From: Diphasiastrum complanatum
Taxonomy: Eukaryota; Streptophyta; Lycopodiopsida; Lycopodiales; Lycopodiaceae
Direction: 5' to 3'
Length of the DNA: 64,000 nucleotides
Assembly (NCBI GenBank): GCA_029204225.1
Contig: CM055098.1
Coordinates: 55,810,537 to 55,874,536 of the forward strand
The position numbers were made by a program, and so were the translations under genes. Each line of letters begins with the position of its first letter. Position 1 is the stretch's first letter. Shown here piece after piece: positions 32,665 to 43,534 of the stretch. The notes beneath the pieces are model-generated. The model did not search any database, was not told the DNA's origin, and saw only the letters and a list, made by a program, of their open reading frames with translations.

Positions 32665-33519
32665 TCAAAGTGGGTCGACAATACATATGCCTGAGCCAGA
32701 AGCTCGAACTATCGTGTCAACGACTGGTGATGAAAGTTTTTCTTGAGCAACATCCTTGCCTTTGAGGTCGACGAACTGATCTTCGATAAAGATTGTATCC
32801 CGGCTATACAAGATTTGCTGGGTATCAGAATCATACAACTTGTAAGTGTTGTCAGACGAAGTATATCCGATCAGGATGGTCTTGAGACCTTGGAAGTTCA
32901 ATTTTTTCCTTGTGTCCTTTGGGATCTGTGCGTAGACAATGCACCCAAACACCCTTAGGTTCTTCAAAGAAGGCTTAGAGCCTGTCCACACCTCGTGGGG
33001 TGTCTTGTCTTTGAGGGCCTTGGTCGAACATCTGTTCTAGACGTAAGCTGCAGTGGAGACAGCTTCAGCCCAGAATCTCTTGGGCAACGATGCATGTGAT
33101 AACATACATTTAGCAGAATCGACTAGAGTACGGTTCTTCCTCTCAGCTAAGCCATTGGACTGAGGACTGTAAGGAGTGATGAATTGTTGCTCAATGCCTT
33201 GGCTTTGGCAGTACTCCTTAAACTTGACAGACATACATTCTCCATCGTTGTCTGACCTTAGGGCCTTGATCGTTCTTCCAGTCTCCTTTTTTGCATGCTC
33301 CTTGATCGTTCTTCCAGTCTCCTTTTCCAGTCTCCTTTTCTCCTTTTCTGCACGCTCCTTGAAGATTCTAAAGCAGTTGAAGCCTTCTAATTTCTTCTTT
33401 ATGAAGTACACCATAGTCCTTCTAGAGAATTTGTCAGTAAAGGTTATACAATACTTGGCATCCTTCAGTGAAGGATTTTTCATCGGGCCACAAATATCTG
33501 AATGTATAACATCTAGCAA
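32665..33519 (-). pseudogene. copia integrase
   Basis: The core has the first Asp (HSDICGPM), a second-Asp motif altered to LRSDNDGEC, and the Glu motif NGLAERKNRT. Between the first two Asp residues is a small in-frame duplication (ETGRTIKEHAKKETGRTIK, about 33270-33350) that is not normal for the family. The C-terminal part (LKNLRVFGCIVYAQIPKD, ILIGYTSSDNTYK) follows after a stop at about 33037. Both parts share one frame with the protease. Confidence 0.9.
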
Positions 33520-33654
33520 TCCTCTAGCAACATGCTGATGGCTTGACTTAAATGGTTTCCTAGTCTGTTTATCGACTAGACAGTCTTGACAGACATGTAA
33601 CTAGACCTTTTCGCGAAGATAGTTGAGATCAAGAACAATAGATTGTCTAGACAT

Positions 33655-34200
33655 TCATTGTACAACAGCATGATTTAAATGACCAAGTCTATAATGCCAA
33701 AGTAAACTTTTATTTGAATGAATTGAAGTACTGAGAGTTTGACTAGAGGCAGAAAAGCAATGACTCAACTTATACATGTATCCATGCCTCTTTCCGAGTG
33801 CTAGGATCTTGTTTGTCCTATCAACTACTTTACATTGATCACATTTGAACTCTATTCTATGTCCTAGATCTGTGATTCTGCTTACAGAGAGCAGATTCGT
33901 AGATAACTTTGGTACATATAGGACTTTAGAGGGTAGCTTAGACTGATCATTTGCAAAGCAAAATCTTACAGTGCCTTCACCTTGAATAGCTTGTGTGCTA
34001 TTGTCACCAAGGTGAACGAATTTTTGAGTACTATAAGGTGTATAGGACTCGAAACAGCCAAAGAGGCCAGTCATGTGCTGAGTGGCTCCAGAATCCAGGA
34101 ACCAAGAATTGTCGCTAGATGCTCCTTGATGATTGGTCATGAAGGCATCATGATCCGCTTCTTGAATAGGCTGTGGAGCTTCTGCAGCTGCATTTGCCAC
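33655..34200 (-). pseudogene. copia protease and integrase N-terminal finger
   Basis: The protease active site is intact (WFLDSGATQHMT, about 34095-34130), followed by LPSKVLYVPKLSTNLLSVSR. The start of the HHCC finger follows (LLWHYRLGHLNHA, about 33670). A stop near 33655 separates it from the rest. Confidence 0.9.
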
Positions 34201-34214
34201 TTGATTCGACTGTC

Positions 34215-34980
34215 CTTTGTTGTTGTTCTTCGCTTGAAGTATTCAGCAGTCTTGTATTTCGTGGTTGTTTCGTTTGTAGTATCTGCAGAACAGCTTCTTC
34301 TTTGTCTGTGGATTCGACTGTTCCTTGTGCTGAGCTAATTTCTGGTCTGGCCTTGATTGCTTCGGGCCTTTCTTCTTCTTCTACTTTGTCGTGCTCTTGT
34401 TGGTGTACAAGGCGTGAGAATCAGCTGAGGAACTCAAGGCTTCATTCCTTCGCGTGTCTTCCTGCAACAACATAGTAATGACTCTCAAAAGAGTCAATTC
34501 TGGATGAGTCGTAATGATCATCACTAGCTATCTTAAGAACTTGGCAAGCTTGTAAGTAGTTGCATCATTGCGTCTTGATCATCTATGACAGATCCAACAG
34601 TGGCCATTTGTCTTAGCAGGTTCTTGAATTGATTAATGTGATTCTGCAAAGAATTACCATTCGTCATCTTGAGGGAGTAGAATTTATTCCTGAGATGTAG
34701 CTTGGAGGCTATATCTTGCACTTCGTATAGTGTGCTCAAGATGTCCCAGACTTCTTTTGATGTCTGAGCCTTGGATACATGGTCGATCTGGGTATCCGTG
34801 ATGTTGAGAATAATCAACACAAAAGCTTTTTCATCCTTTAACTTCCATCTGGCGATTGCCGCGCCGTCTGCTTTGGGTTTTCCTTCTGCACCTGTAACAA
34901 CATCGTACAATTCTTTTGCCATTAGTACAGTTTTCATCCAAATTTCCACAGATGGTAATTGGCTCCATCAAGCTTGTCCA
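34215..34980 (-). pseudogene. copia gag
   Basis: The capsid domain 34949-34533 is open: MKTVLMAKELYDVVTG, ITDTQIDHVSKAQTSKE, LHLRNKFYSLKMTNG, INQFKNLLRQMATVGS and LLTSLPSS. A damaged Lys-rich stretch follows. The knuckle near 34240-34290 reads FCRYYKRNNHEIQDC, in which Tyr replaces the second cysteine. The same change occurs in the element at 41 kb. Confidence 0.85.
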
Positions 34981-35159
34981 TGATAGGACTGCTTTCCCTT
35001 GGGAATCCATGTGGAAGAGTTAGTCTGTCTAAGTGATAGGAGAAACTATCAGTGACTTAAGTATGAAAATCTGATACTGAAAAATACATAACAAGAAAAC
35101 AATTACTCTATCGGCTAGTAGAGTCTTGTATTGTGGAAGCTTATCAAGCTATGAAAATA

Positions 35160-35171
35160 GCTCTGATACCA
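35160..35171 (-). other. Primer binding site, initiator Met type
   Basis: TGGTATCAGAGC on the minus strand directly abuts the LTR end CCAACA. Confidence 0.9.
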
Positions 35172-35979
35172 TGTTGGAGAGAGGGAGATGAACGAGTTGA
35201 GAAAAGGGTCGTATGTTAGAAACAAAAATAAAATAAAATAAGCTCAAAGAGGTAAGACGAACATGAACGAGACACGAATTCGAACAAGAGATGAACGAGA
35301 AATGAACTCGAACAGAAAATGTTCGTGCGTAGCGGAATGAGCTATACAACTCTCTCCGTAAGCATGACTATGCCTATCAGAACAAACAAAATGGTAGTGA
35401 TGGGAATCAGAGTCGTTCTTGATTACGTAGCCAAACTTTAATAAATGAATGAAGCTCCAAAGAATGGTTTGTCGTGAATAGTAAGACAAACTATTCGTTG
35501 CGAATGATTCGTGAAGAGCTAGATGGTGCTCGACTGATAATAAGTCATGAATGATTCGCGAAAGACAAGACCAAATGTTAGTCATCTATTACCAGAAAGA
35601 ACAACTAGAAAGATCAGACAGAATGAATGATAAGCATAGTAATATTAACATAGATCTGAACGCAGAACAAAGAACTGTATCAATTAAGTATATCATGTAT
35701 ATATGTCAATAATGCGGTAGAGCACAAGACAATAGCGGATGAAACCGCGTGCCCTACGAAGCTTATACAATCTGTAAAGGAATAAAATCGTATTGTTGAC
35801 AATCAAGAATCAATGCGCAAGGCATCTACTTTGTCTCATTCACTCATAACTCATTAACCTGAATAACCTCGTTAAACTAAATACGCAAATGGTATCCAGT
35901 ATATATACATTATATTACAAGTGTGCAGATATGGAAAGTACAGAGTGGATGTGTTGTCTGTAAGAGATCGTGGGTGGCT
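35172..35979 (-). repeat. 5' LTR, outer end missing
   Basis: It matches 29803-30565 up to GGTGGCTGCAG and then stops; compared with the left copy it carries about 30 extra bases near 35915-35950 and a short insertion near 35717. The outer 320 bases or so are absent. Confidence 0.85.
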
Positions 35980-35999
35980 GCAGGGAGTCATCACCCTTT

Positions 36000-36320
36000 T
36001 GATCCTATTCACCATGATTGAGGATAGGGCAGCCTCTAGAAAAAATGCCAATGACCATGATTGAGGATGGGCAACCTCTAGAAAATAACACTTGTACTAA
36101 CACCTCATCCACTTGTACACCTCTCACACTTGTACTAACACCGCATCCACTTCCCCAAGCCTCCGCCCTTCCTATAAGGAGAAACTCGCTCCCCTCCAAG
36201 GCTAATGATCATTCTATCATTTTGGATTTCCTTTTGCTCTTGCTTCTTTGTGTGTAGCTGCTTGGAGAAGGAGTTTTGGAGCTATGGCATAGGGATGTTG
36301 TGTCAAAATTGGATTTGAAA
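36000..36320 (+). repeat. Inverted, internally deleted copy of 24760-25390
   Basis: MIEDGQPLENN is joined to sequence from the other end of the unit, then SKANDHSIILDFLLLLL and GGAGAAGGAGTTTTGGAGC. It fills the place where the copia LTR should continue. Confidence 0.75.
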
Positions 36321-36527
36321 ACTATTTGCAAAAATTTCAAGCAATATTCAATATCAAATAAGCTATAACTTACTTGAATGCACGGATTCGTCTTTTTCTA
36401 TGACCTCCTCTCTGGATGATAGATCACATATAGCCATATTTACCAGTCTTTGCCTCTTGTTGCTTCGGACGTTTATGTTGAGGACATCCATATCTTTAAC
36501 AAGAAACAAATATGAGATACGCATGGA

Positions 36528-37001
36528 TTAAAATGCAGTTTTTATCTCATCATTACTAGTTGTATAATGATGCAAAAAAGATTTCAACCTTTGGATCTCC
36601 TTCTTGAGCATCTCATTTTCATCCAAACAAGTTTTCAGCTTTGTAGATTTTTCTTCACACTCCTTTGATATTTTCCTTGATTCCTCTTCCAAATAATGTA
36701 TTCTTTGCATTGAATGTGCATTCTCATAGGGCATCAAATTCTCACAGTAACCCAAAAGGCCATTTTTACCATGACACATATAGATTATTAGCCGACTCAC
36801 CGAATGAAAATCTGGATGTTGCAATGAATATGGATCAATAGGATACAATGTTCCTGATAACCATAAATCTACATGCTTTAGCTTTTCCTCCCTGTATCGG
36901 ACCATACCAGAAGTTGACAATTTGGGTTGCTTTGAATTTCTTGTTCTGAGCAGAGCATATTCAGGTGACAAATCCACATGAAGATGATAAAGCTTTGTCA
37001 T
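36528..37001 (-). CDS. Unidentified 157-residue frame with a coiled coil
   Basis: The frame has no internal stop and natural composition. Residues 1-95 are mixed (MTKLYHLHVDLSPEYALL, then LSGTLYPIDPYSLQHPD); residues 100-150 form a charged helix with heptad character (YLEEESRKISKECEEKS, ENEMLKKEIQRLKSFLHHY). I recognise no family. It may be an exon or a captured gene fragment; no splice sites are clear, and the neighbours are repeats. Confidence 0.35.
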   Translation of the reverse strand: MTKLYHLHVDLSPEYALLRTRNSKQPKLSTSGMVRYREEKLKHVDLWLSGTLYPIDPYSLQHPDFHSVSRLIIYMCHGKNGLLGYCENLMPYENAHSMQRIHYLEEESRKISKECEEKSTKLKTCLDENEMLKKEIQRLKSFLHHYTTSNDEIKTAF

Positions 37002-37289
37002 CAGTACAGTAGTATAGTAACAAACAACACAATGACAATAACAAAGTTGGAGATGGCGCTAACGACTCCTAATTCAAATTCTTGAGTGTTCCCAACTATT
37101 GAGAGAGAATATTTCAGCATTTTGAAATTATATTTTAACTATGGTTAAGCACCAGTGAAGTTTGATGTGACTAAACTAAGGTGCATTCATTTACATGGAA
37201 AGTAGTGCAGGCAAATGCGTAAAGAAGTTAGAAAATGATATCATAATTACTTTATAGTTATTTTTCTCTCTCCTACATGACATTTCTTA

Positions 37290-37990
37290 TAGGGCCCTGT
37301 TTGGGCCCACATTTTCTCTAATGATTGTCGCGAACAGTTTGCGAAATATTCTAGCTTTCTTCTTCAAGCTCAAGAATTGTAATCTGTCGCAAACAATTCG
37401 TGAAAGACGAAAATGTCGCGAAGAGACAAGTGTCAAGAACAATTTGCGAAACACGAAGCTGAGACAAAAAGATGGACTGTTGCGAATAATTCGCAAATAG
37501 AATTTATTCGGCCCTGGAAACAGAGCGTCTTTGAATTTCAACCATCGTAAACGGAGATATCTACTGTTACAACATTAAAGGGTCAAAAGACCTGTAAATA
37601 AAAGGCCAAAAGACCTATCTTGTAGCAATATAAATACATATGCACTACTCGTTGTAACACACTCACTCAATCAGAGACACAACATCGAGATAAGACAACA
37701 AGAGATGTATATTGATGAATCAGATTCAGAGTTATAAATTTTTTTTAATCAATAGTTTCTTATTGTCTAAATTGTCTTGAGTTGTCTCTTACTTCCGCAT
37801 AAAATTCCGCACACATATTCAATCAAAACTAATATTGTTCTATTAGTACATAGATCATATATAGACCCGATTGAAGACATTGATATTAAAATGATTTATT
37901 CAAAATTTCATCGTGTTCTCTGTGGAAGAATAATTACTATTTTTCCTACACTCCCAACTAAGAAATGTCCTAGGTTATTAGCTCTCTAAG
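37290..37990 (+). repeat. LTR-like DNA with TCGCGAA repeats and a TATA box
   Basis: At 37325-37500 motifs such as GTCGCGAACAGTTTGCGAA and TTGCGAATAATTCGCAAA recur, like those in the copia LTR at 30107-30205. TATAAATA at 37629-37636 is followed by a GT-rich leader ending near 37990. It resembles the U3-R-U5 layout of a copia LTR, but no partner LTR or PBS was found. Confidence 0.45.
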
Positions 37991-38159
37991 GCTTCCCCCA
38001 ACTAGAGAGTATCATAAATTAACCTAACCCTAATGACCACTATGGCTACCCCCCAACTAGTGATTTATTACCTAAAGTCTAAACAATTCTACTTAACTCC
38101 ACAAGGGAATGATAAACAAGGTGAGAGATAATAATCCCATAAGCACATTCACCCTAACA

Positions 38160-38764
38160 TAAAGCCAATTGAGGAAAGCTTAGTGGGGCTCGAGTGCCTA
38201 CCACCAAGTATTCTATCCACAACTAGGAACACAAGTTAAGCAATAATAGATTAGTTTATTAAAGCTTGGGCTTATGCAAGTGTTACTTAAGGCTCCCAAA
38301 TCGACTTCTATATATACAATGAGTGGTAGGCCCATATGCTAAGAGGCTTATGGGATACTCCCAAAGCTTATTGCTAAGCTAATCTAAGAAGTGACTTCTT
38401 GTATGAAGTTCACTTAACAAAATAAACTTAGAACTTCTAAACTTAGAATTAACTTTAAGCTTAGACTTTCTAAGTTTAAAGTATTACAATTATTTCTTGG
38501 TAATACTTAAACTTAAATGGAAAAGGGTCTAAGTCTAAGGTTCCTAAGCATTATTGCTTACAAAATTGAGATTACTTGTGGACTTACAAAATACATGCCA
38601 CAATAACTCTTCTAATGCCGCCATTAAATACAGGGATTCCTTGGGGCTAACATTATCTCCCTCGTTTATAGCATTGGCGGTCCCACGCCAATGAGTTGCA
38701 ATAAAATGCGGCAGGCTTTTTAAGTAGTTGCACGCTTTGCTAGATGTTGTCACACACAATGCCC
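38160..38764 (-). repeat. Repeat copy 1 with a shared open frame
   Basis: Positions 38440-38764 match 39785-40114. Both contain a minus-strand frame with HWRGTANAINEGDN and SPKESLYLMAALEELL-like sequence. The frame is conserved between the copies with amino acid changes, but no family is recognised; the end of a gypsy polyprotein is one possibility. Sequence left of 38440 is not duplicated. Confidence 0.6.
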
Positions 38765-39784
38765 TGAGGATAAGCTTCCAAAATTGTTCAACAGCTCGGT
38801 GAAACTGGCAGAATCTTGTAGTTTTTTTGTCGAGATTGTTTTTATTTGCATGTTTGGATCATCAATTAGATAGTTTTCACGAGCTAGATTATCAGACAAT
38901 AATAAGGGTGGCAATATTGACACTGGAAGATGAATGACAGAGAAGTGAAAGGATTATGATTGGGAAATGAAATGGCAGGGAAGGGAAAGGACTGGGTTGA
39001 AGTGTTGCACGTGTTGTTACTTTGATTCATGGGAATACATAGTTGGCAGTGGTCTTCTGAGATCACCTGCTGCACCATCCTTTCAGCTCTGCACCATTAC
39101 TTCTGTGAGCTGGTTGCCTTGAAGATTTTGTCTTCTTGTAGGAGCGCGGCTTCTGAATTACGTTGCGGATACATTTGCAAGATTGATGAAGATTTTTTTT
39201 TTTTAAAGAACCAACTGTTGCCCATAGCACTTCACATGATCAAATTAAATGATCATGAACACTTCAAGTATGGGTGTGAAAATGGAAGGAGGCAAGGCTT
39301 CAAGCTTATTTATGTAGGGTAAGGTGGAGGAGGTGAAACGTGGTAGGGATAGTGAGCTGTATTGTATTGCTTCCTAATTTTGTCATAAGATAATCGTTGC
39401 TCATAGTGCATGTCTCCAATGAAATAACCTTTGCTTGCATTTGAAATATCGTCTCACAATTGACAATATGGTTGTTTGACCCTTGATTGCCTGATGTGCG
39501 CTCATTCCCACTAATTTTCGACAATTTAGAGATTAAAATTGACCATTTGCAATTTTTGTTTGTGTATCAATGAGTTTAATCCATATCACTACAAATGGCT
39601 CCATTTTGTTTTCTATCACTCAAAATAGCTTGATTTTGGCCCTTATGATCAAATACTACTCGATTGAATTCTAGAAATTTCAAGTTTACAACATTCAAAC
39701 TAGTCAAATTGTATGCATATTACCCAAGAAAATTCGATTTTGATGCTTGACATATCCCATTGAGTGATTGAAATCAAGATTGCA
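38765..39784. other. Intergenic DNA, no gene supported
   Basis: A 97-residue frame at 39029-39322 and a frame on the other strand overlap a T-run and show no family motifs. I see no other feature. Confidence 0.4.
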
Positions 39785-40114
39785 CATCAAGAGAATTAAC
39801 TTTAAACTTAGAATTTCTAAGTTTAAAGTATTACAAATATTTCTTGTAATAGTTAAACTTCAATGGAAAAGGGTGTAAGTCTAAGGTTCCTAAGCATTAT
39901 TGCTTACAAAATTGAGTTTACTTGTGGACTTACAAAACATATGACACAATAACTCTTTTAATGCCACCATTAATACAAGGGATTCCTTGGGGCTACCATT
40001 ATCCCCCTCGTTTATAGCATTGACGGTCCCACGCCAATGAGGTCGCAATAAGGTGTGGCAGACTTTTTGAGTAGTTGCACGCTTTGCTGGATGTTGTTGT
40101 GCACAATGCCCTGA
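39785..40114 (-). repeat. Repeat copy 2, interrupted by a copia LTR
   Basis: It matches 38440-38764 up to GCACAATGCCCTGA, after which the copia LTR (40115) begins. In copy 1 the sequence continues GGATAAGC. This fixes the insertion point of the copia element. Confidence 0.8.
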
Positions 40115-41018
40115 TGTTAGGTTTAAATGCTTAGCCTTAACAATCGTCCAAGTAATGAGCATCCTGAAAACAATCGAAGGCTGACAACATATTTTGGACC
40201 TTCGCATTTTTCCCAAACTTCGTTTTTCCTTAAAATATTTTTTAAAGGCACCTTCACCTTTTTCGCATTTTTCGCACCTTTGGGATTTTGTGCCTTAAAC
40301 GTTTTCAAGGCACCTTCTCCTTTTTTGCCTTTTTCGCCTTTTTCGCACCTTTGGGAAAAATGTGACACTGTGACCAAAATATATTTTAAAGGCACCTTCA
40401 AGTTTTTCCGCATTTTTCTGCCTTTGCTCTAAAGGCACCTTCGAGATTTTTGCACCTTCAAATTTTTTGCATTTCTCTGCGCTCACTCTAAAAGCACCTT
40501 CGGGATTTTCGCACCTTCGGGGTTTACATGCTTTCTCTGTTCAAGGGCACCTTTGGGTTTTTCGGGTTTTTCAACAATGGTAGACCGACTTTGCCAACTT
40601 ATCATCAATCCTAAAAATAGTTGGACCGCTAAATATCCCAAGGGCAGTTACCCAATTTGTACATATACAAAGACTGGCATAAATAGCATTTAATGCTTGT
40701 AAGATATTCTTTAGGACACTTGTAAATACATATACTACTAGTTGAATCAAGTTAAGTAAGATTTTATTATTATCAGAGTTTTTCTGTAGCCAGCGTTATC
40801 ACACTCAGCAAGTTGAAGTTATTACTTCAAGCCATTGTACTCACTGTTGATATAAATCAGAGTGCAATTTTCTGTCTCACTATTCTATCGTTCATTTGCG
40901 CAATTTGTATGAATAATTCATCTTGAATATTTATGCTGCTAACGGTTGCGTTTCCGACCCTACACGCCTATGCTCAAAGCTTCAAGCTTCCTGCCGGTCA
41001 TCCCCACATTTTACGACA
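40115..41018 (+). repeat. 5' LTR with a repeat-rich U3
   Basis: It runs from TGTTAGGTTT to TTTTACGACA (904 bases). Positions 40195-40565 hold imperfect repeats of AAGGCACCTTC, TTTTTCGCA and CGCACCTTTGGG. The right edge is fixed by the PBS, the left edge by comparison with the empty repeat copy at 38764. Confidence 0.75.
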
Positions 41019-41033
41019 TGGTATCACAGTGGG
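41019..41033 (+). other. Primer binding site
   Basis: TGGTATCACAGTGGG directly follows the LTR. It begins like the initiator-Met site but differs after eight bases. Confidence 0.7.
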
Positions 41034-41159
41034 AATTTCAGTAATCTGCATTTCTATTGCGGATTATAAGTCTTGTTTCTACCAAGACGACTTTCTAGCA
41101 AACGCGCAGCCAACAATATTTCGACAATTGTTGTTTCTACCAACGATCTCGTTCAACCA

Positions 41160-42060
41160 TAATGGAGCCATCATCTAGTTCATCTGTCATTGACAAACTC
41201 GATGGAGATAACTACCATCTCTGAAAATTCAAGATGAGGGTCATACTACTAGCCAAAAAACTGTGGGACATTGTTGATGGCACAAAGCTCAACCTAGAAG
41301 GTGATGCAGCCAACATCACCAAGTGGAGACTGAGAGATGGCAAAGCATTTGCCATGATCACCCTCAACATCAAGGATACTCAGATCAGCCACATACGTGC
41401 TGCTTAGACTACTAAGGATGCATGGGACATCTAACAACCCTCTATGATATCAGAGATGTGACTTTCAAGTTACACTTGAGGAAAAAATTCTTCACGCTAA
41501 GAATGTCTGACACAGAGAGTGTTTCGAGTCACCTCAACACTTTCAAAAATCTTATGGAGCAAATGATTGCAACTGGCTCAATCATAGAAGATTCTGATGC
41601 TTTCATGACTCTATTATCGAGTCTACCTGAAACCTACAAAAAATGGTCATGGCAATTTCGAGCCAGGAGCACCTCACTCTATCAAGAGTAATTTTGCTGC
41701 TCCTACAAGAGGAGATTAGAAAAACTGCATTCTCCTCAGGCTAATGATTGGATCCTCAAGCTCTATATTCAAAAAATTAGAAGTTTAGATCCAAGAGATC
41801 TACAAAATCAGATTATCCTGACAAGAAGAGCAACATGCAGTCTGGACCAAATTCTAGTTCAAGATCGAATTTAATCTCTTCATCGTTCCAACCAGTGCAG
41901 AAACTATTCTGTAGATACTATAAGAGGACTGGCCATAAAATCAAGGACTGCCAAACTTTGAAGTACAATAACAAAAAGAAGAAATAGTTCCAACAACAAG
42001 CACATAGTACAACAACCAGTCACTCAATCTAGCAATAAGGGGAAGATGAAGCTGCGTTCA
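41160..42060 (+). pseudogene. copia gag
   Basis: It starts MEPSSSSSVIDKLDGDN, with an in-frame TGA where Trp is expected, then LNIKDTQISHIRAA and a stop. The open part 41422-41691 has LHLRKKFFTLRMSD, LNTFKNLMEQMIATGS and LLSSLPETYKKWS. The knuckle near 41910-41955 reads FCRYYKRTGHKIKDC, with Tyr in place of the second cysteine. The same family as the element at 30-36 kb is likely. Confidence 0.85.
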
Positions 42061-42089
42061 TAAACAAAGTTGGAGAACAACAGGATATC

Positions 42090-43494
42090 AATTCCTAGTA
42101 TCTAGACTCTGAAGAAACTCAACATATGACTCACCATCACGATTGGTGCAAAGACTACAAGTTATTTACCCATGCTAGAGTTGTGCAACTTGGGACAACT
42201 CATCACATTCAATCGAAGGTGAAGGAACAGTCAGAGTCAAATTTCAAAGAGGTGAAGTCAAGTTGTTGTCCAATGTTCTCCATGTTTCAAATCTGACCAA
42301 GAATCTGCTCTCAGTCAGCAGAATCACTTAGGTCGGAGGGTTGAATTCGATACAAACGGCTGTATAATTCTTGACAAATTCCGAAAGGTTCTAGTCTTAC
42401 GGAAGAAGAAGCAGCTACCTTTACAGACTCAGCTATTGCTACTCTTCTAATAGTCAAGATCTTCACATAGCCACTTCTGAGTCAACTGATATGATGTGGC
42501 ATTTCAGACTTGGCCACCTTAATTTCAATAGTATTCAGCAAATGTCTGTTCAGATCCTAGTACAGAAACTGCCATCTGTTGGCAAGCCAACTTCTCCATG
42601 TTAAAGCTATATTATCAGCAAGCATGCTAGAAGCCCTTTCACTTCAGACTCAGTTCATACTTCCAAAGGCTTCCTTGACCTTGTACATAACAACATTTGT
42701 GGTTGGATGCAGACTGCTTCCACAAGGAGAGCTCTCTATGTCCTAACCTTCATCCATGACTTTTTTCAAAGGACTGCTACTTACTTTATGACGAACAAAT
42801 CTGAAGAGTTCAAGTTCTTCAAGCAGTTCAAAGCGTATGAGGAAGATCAAGGCTCTATGCACAGATGGAGATGAAGACTACATCTCCACAGAATTCAAGG
42901 AATTATGCAAGGCCAGTGGAATACATCGGCACTTTACAACCAGCTACTCACCTCAGTCCAATGGTATAGTTGAACGGAAGCATCGGACACTCATCGAAAG
43001 TGCCAAGAGCATGCTGGCCCATGTCTCTCTTCCCAAAAAAATTCTGGACCGAAGCTGTTACTACAACGGCCTATTTGCAAAATCGATCCATCACCAAAGC
43101 CTTGAATGACAAGACACCTTATGAGGTGTGGACAGAATCGAAACCATTACTCAAAAATATTTGAGTGCTTGGATGCATCGCTTTCGTTCAGATCCCTGAA
43201 GATCTAAGAAAAAAGCTGGATGACAAGAGCAGAAAAACAATTTTCATCGGCTATTCTTCAAATCACAAGGCATACAAGCTCTACAATCTAGATACCAAGA
43301 AGGCATTTACCAGTAGAGTTGTCATTTTTGTGAAAGACCAGTTCATCGACCACAAGGGAAAAGCTGTTGACTCTGACCCAAGGATCGAGCAACCAAATTC
43401 TGATCTAGAAATTCAACTGCAAAATAGCGACATTGACTCAGACAATGAGTCAGAACCTCAACGAGTTAACCCACATCAGAGGACCGAATTTTAA
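42090..43494 (+). pseudogene. copia protease and integrase
   Basis: The protease motif is altered to LDSEETQHMT (Gly and Ala of D-S-G-A both Glu). The finger begins MMWHFRLGHLNFNS. Core motifs are eroded: VHNNICG in place of H-S-D-I-C-G, FIHDFFQRT, and CTDGDEDYIS for the second Asp motif. The Glu motif NGIVERKHRT (about 42965) remains. The C-terminal part 43165-43494 is open (IAFVQIPEDLRKKLDDK, IFIGYSSNHKAYK). Loss of the first catalytic Asp shows long decay. Confidence 0.85.
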
Positions 43495-43534
43495 CCCAGA
43501 AGGTTGAACAGGTCCAGACACTCAAGAGAACTTG

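Larger units (their letters stand above)
29803..35979 (-). mobile_element. Nearly full-length Ty1/copia element, inverted
   Basis: LTRs at 29803-30934 and 35172-35979, a polypurine tract, a PBS, and a complete set of copia domains in the right order make this the best preserved element here. Protease through most of reverse transcriptase is in one frame with a few stops; frameshifts are near 31755 and between 34200 and 34533. It sits inside the gag of another copia element. The right LTR lacks the first 320 bases or so of its outer end, replaced from 35980 by an unrelated repeat. Confidence 0.9.
40115..43494 (+). mobile_element. Decayed Ty1/copia element
   Basis: 5' LTR, PBS, gag, protease and integrase follow in order on the plus strand with many stops. 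Reverse transcriptase is missing: after the integrase C-terminus the sequence changes at about 43500 to a gypsy-derived fragment. A copia RNase H end at 43880-44095 may be the far part of the same element. Confidence 0.75.

Noticed and set aside
37777-37989. 70-residue frame
   Set aside because: Sits in LTR-like DNA after a TATA box; no protein motif.
39029-39322. 97-residue frame
   Set aside because: Crosses a run of T bases and has no recognised motif or splice signals.
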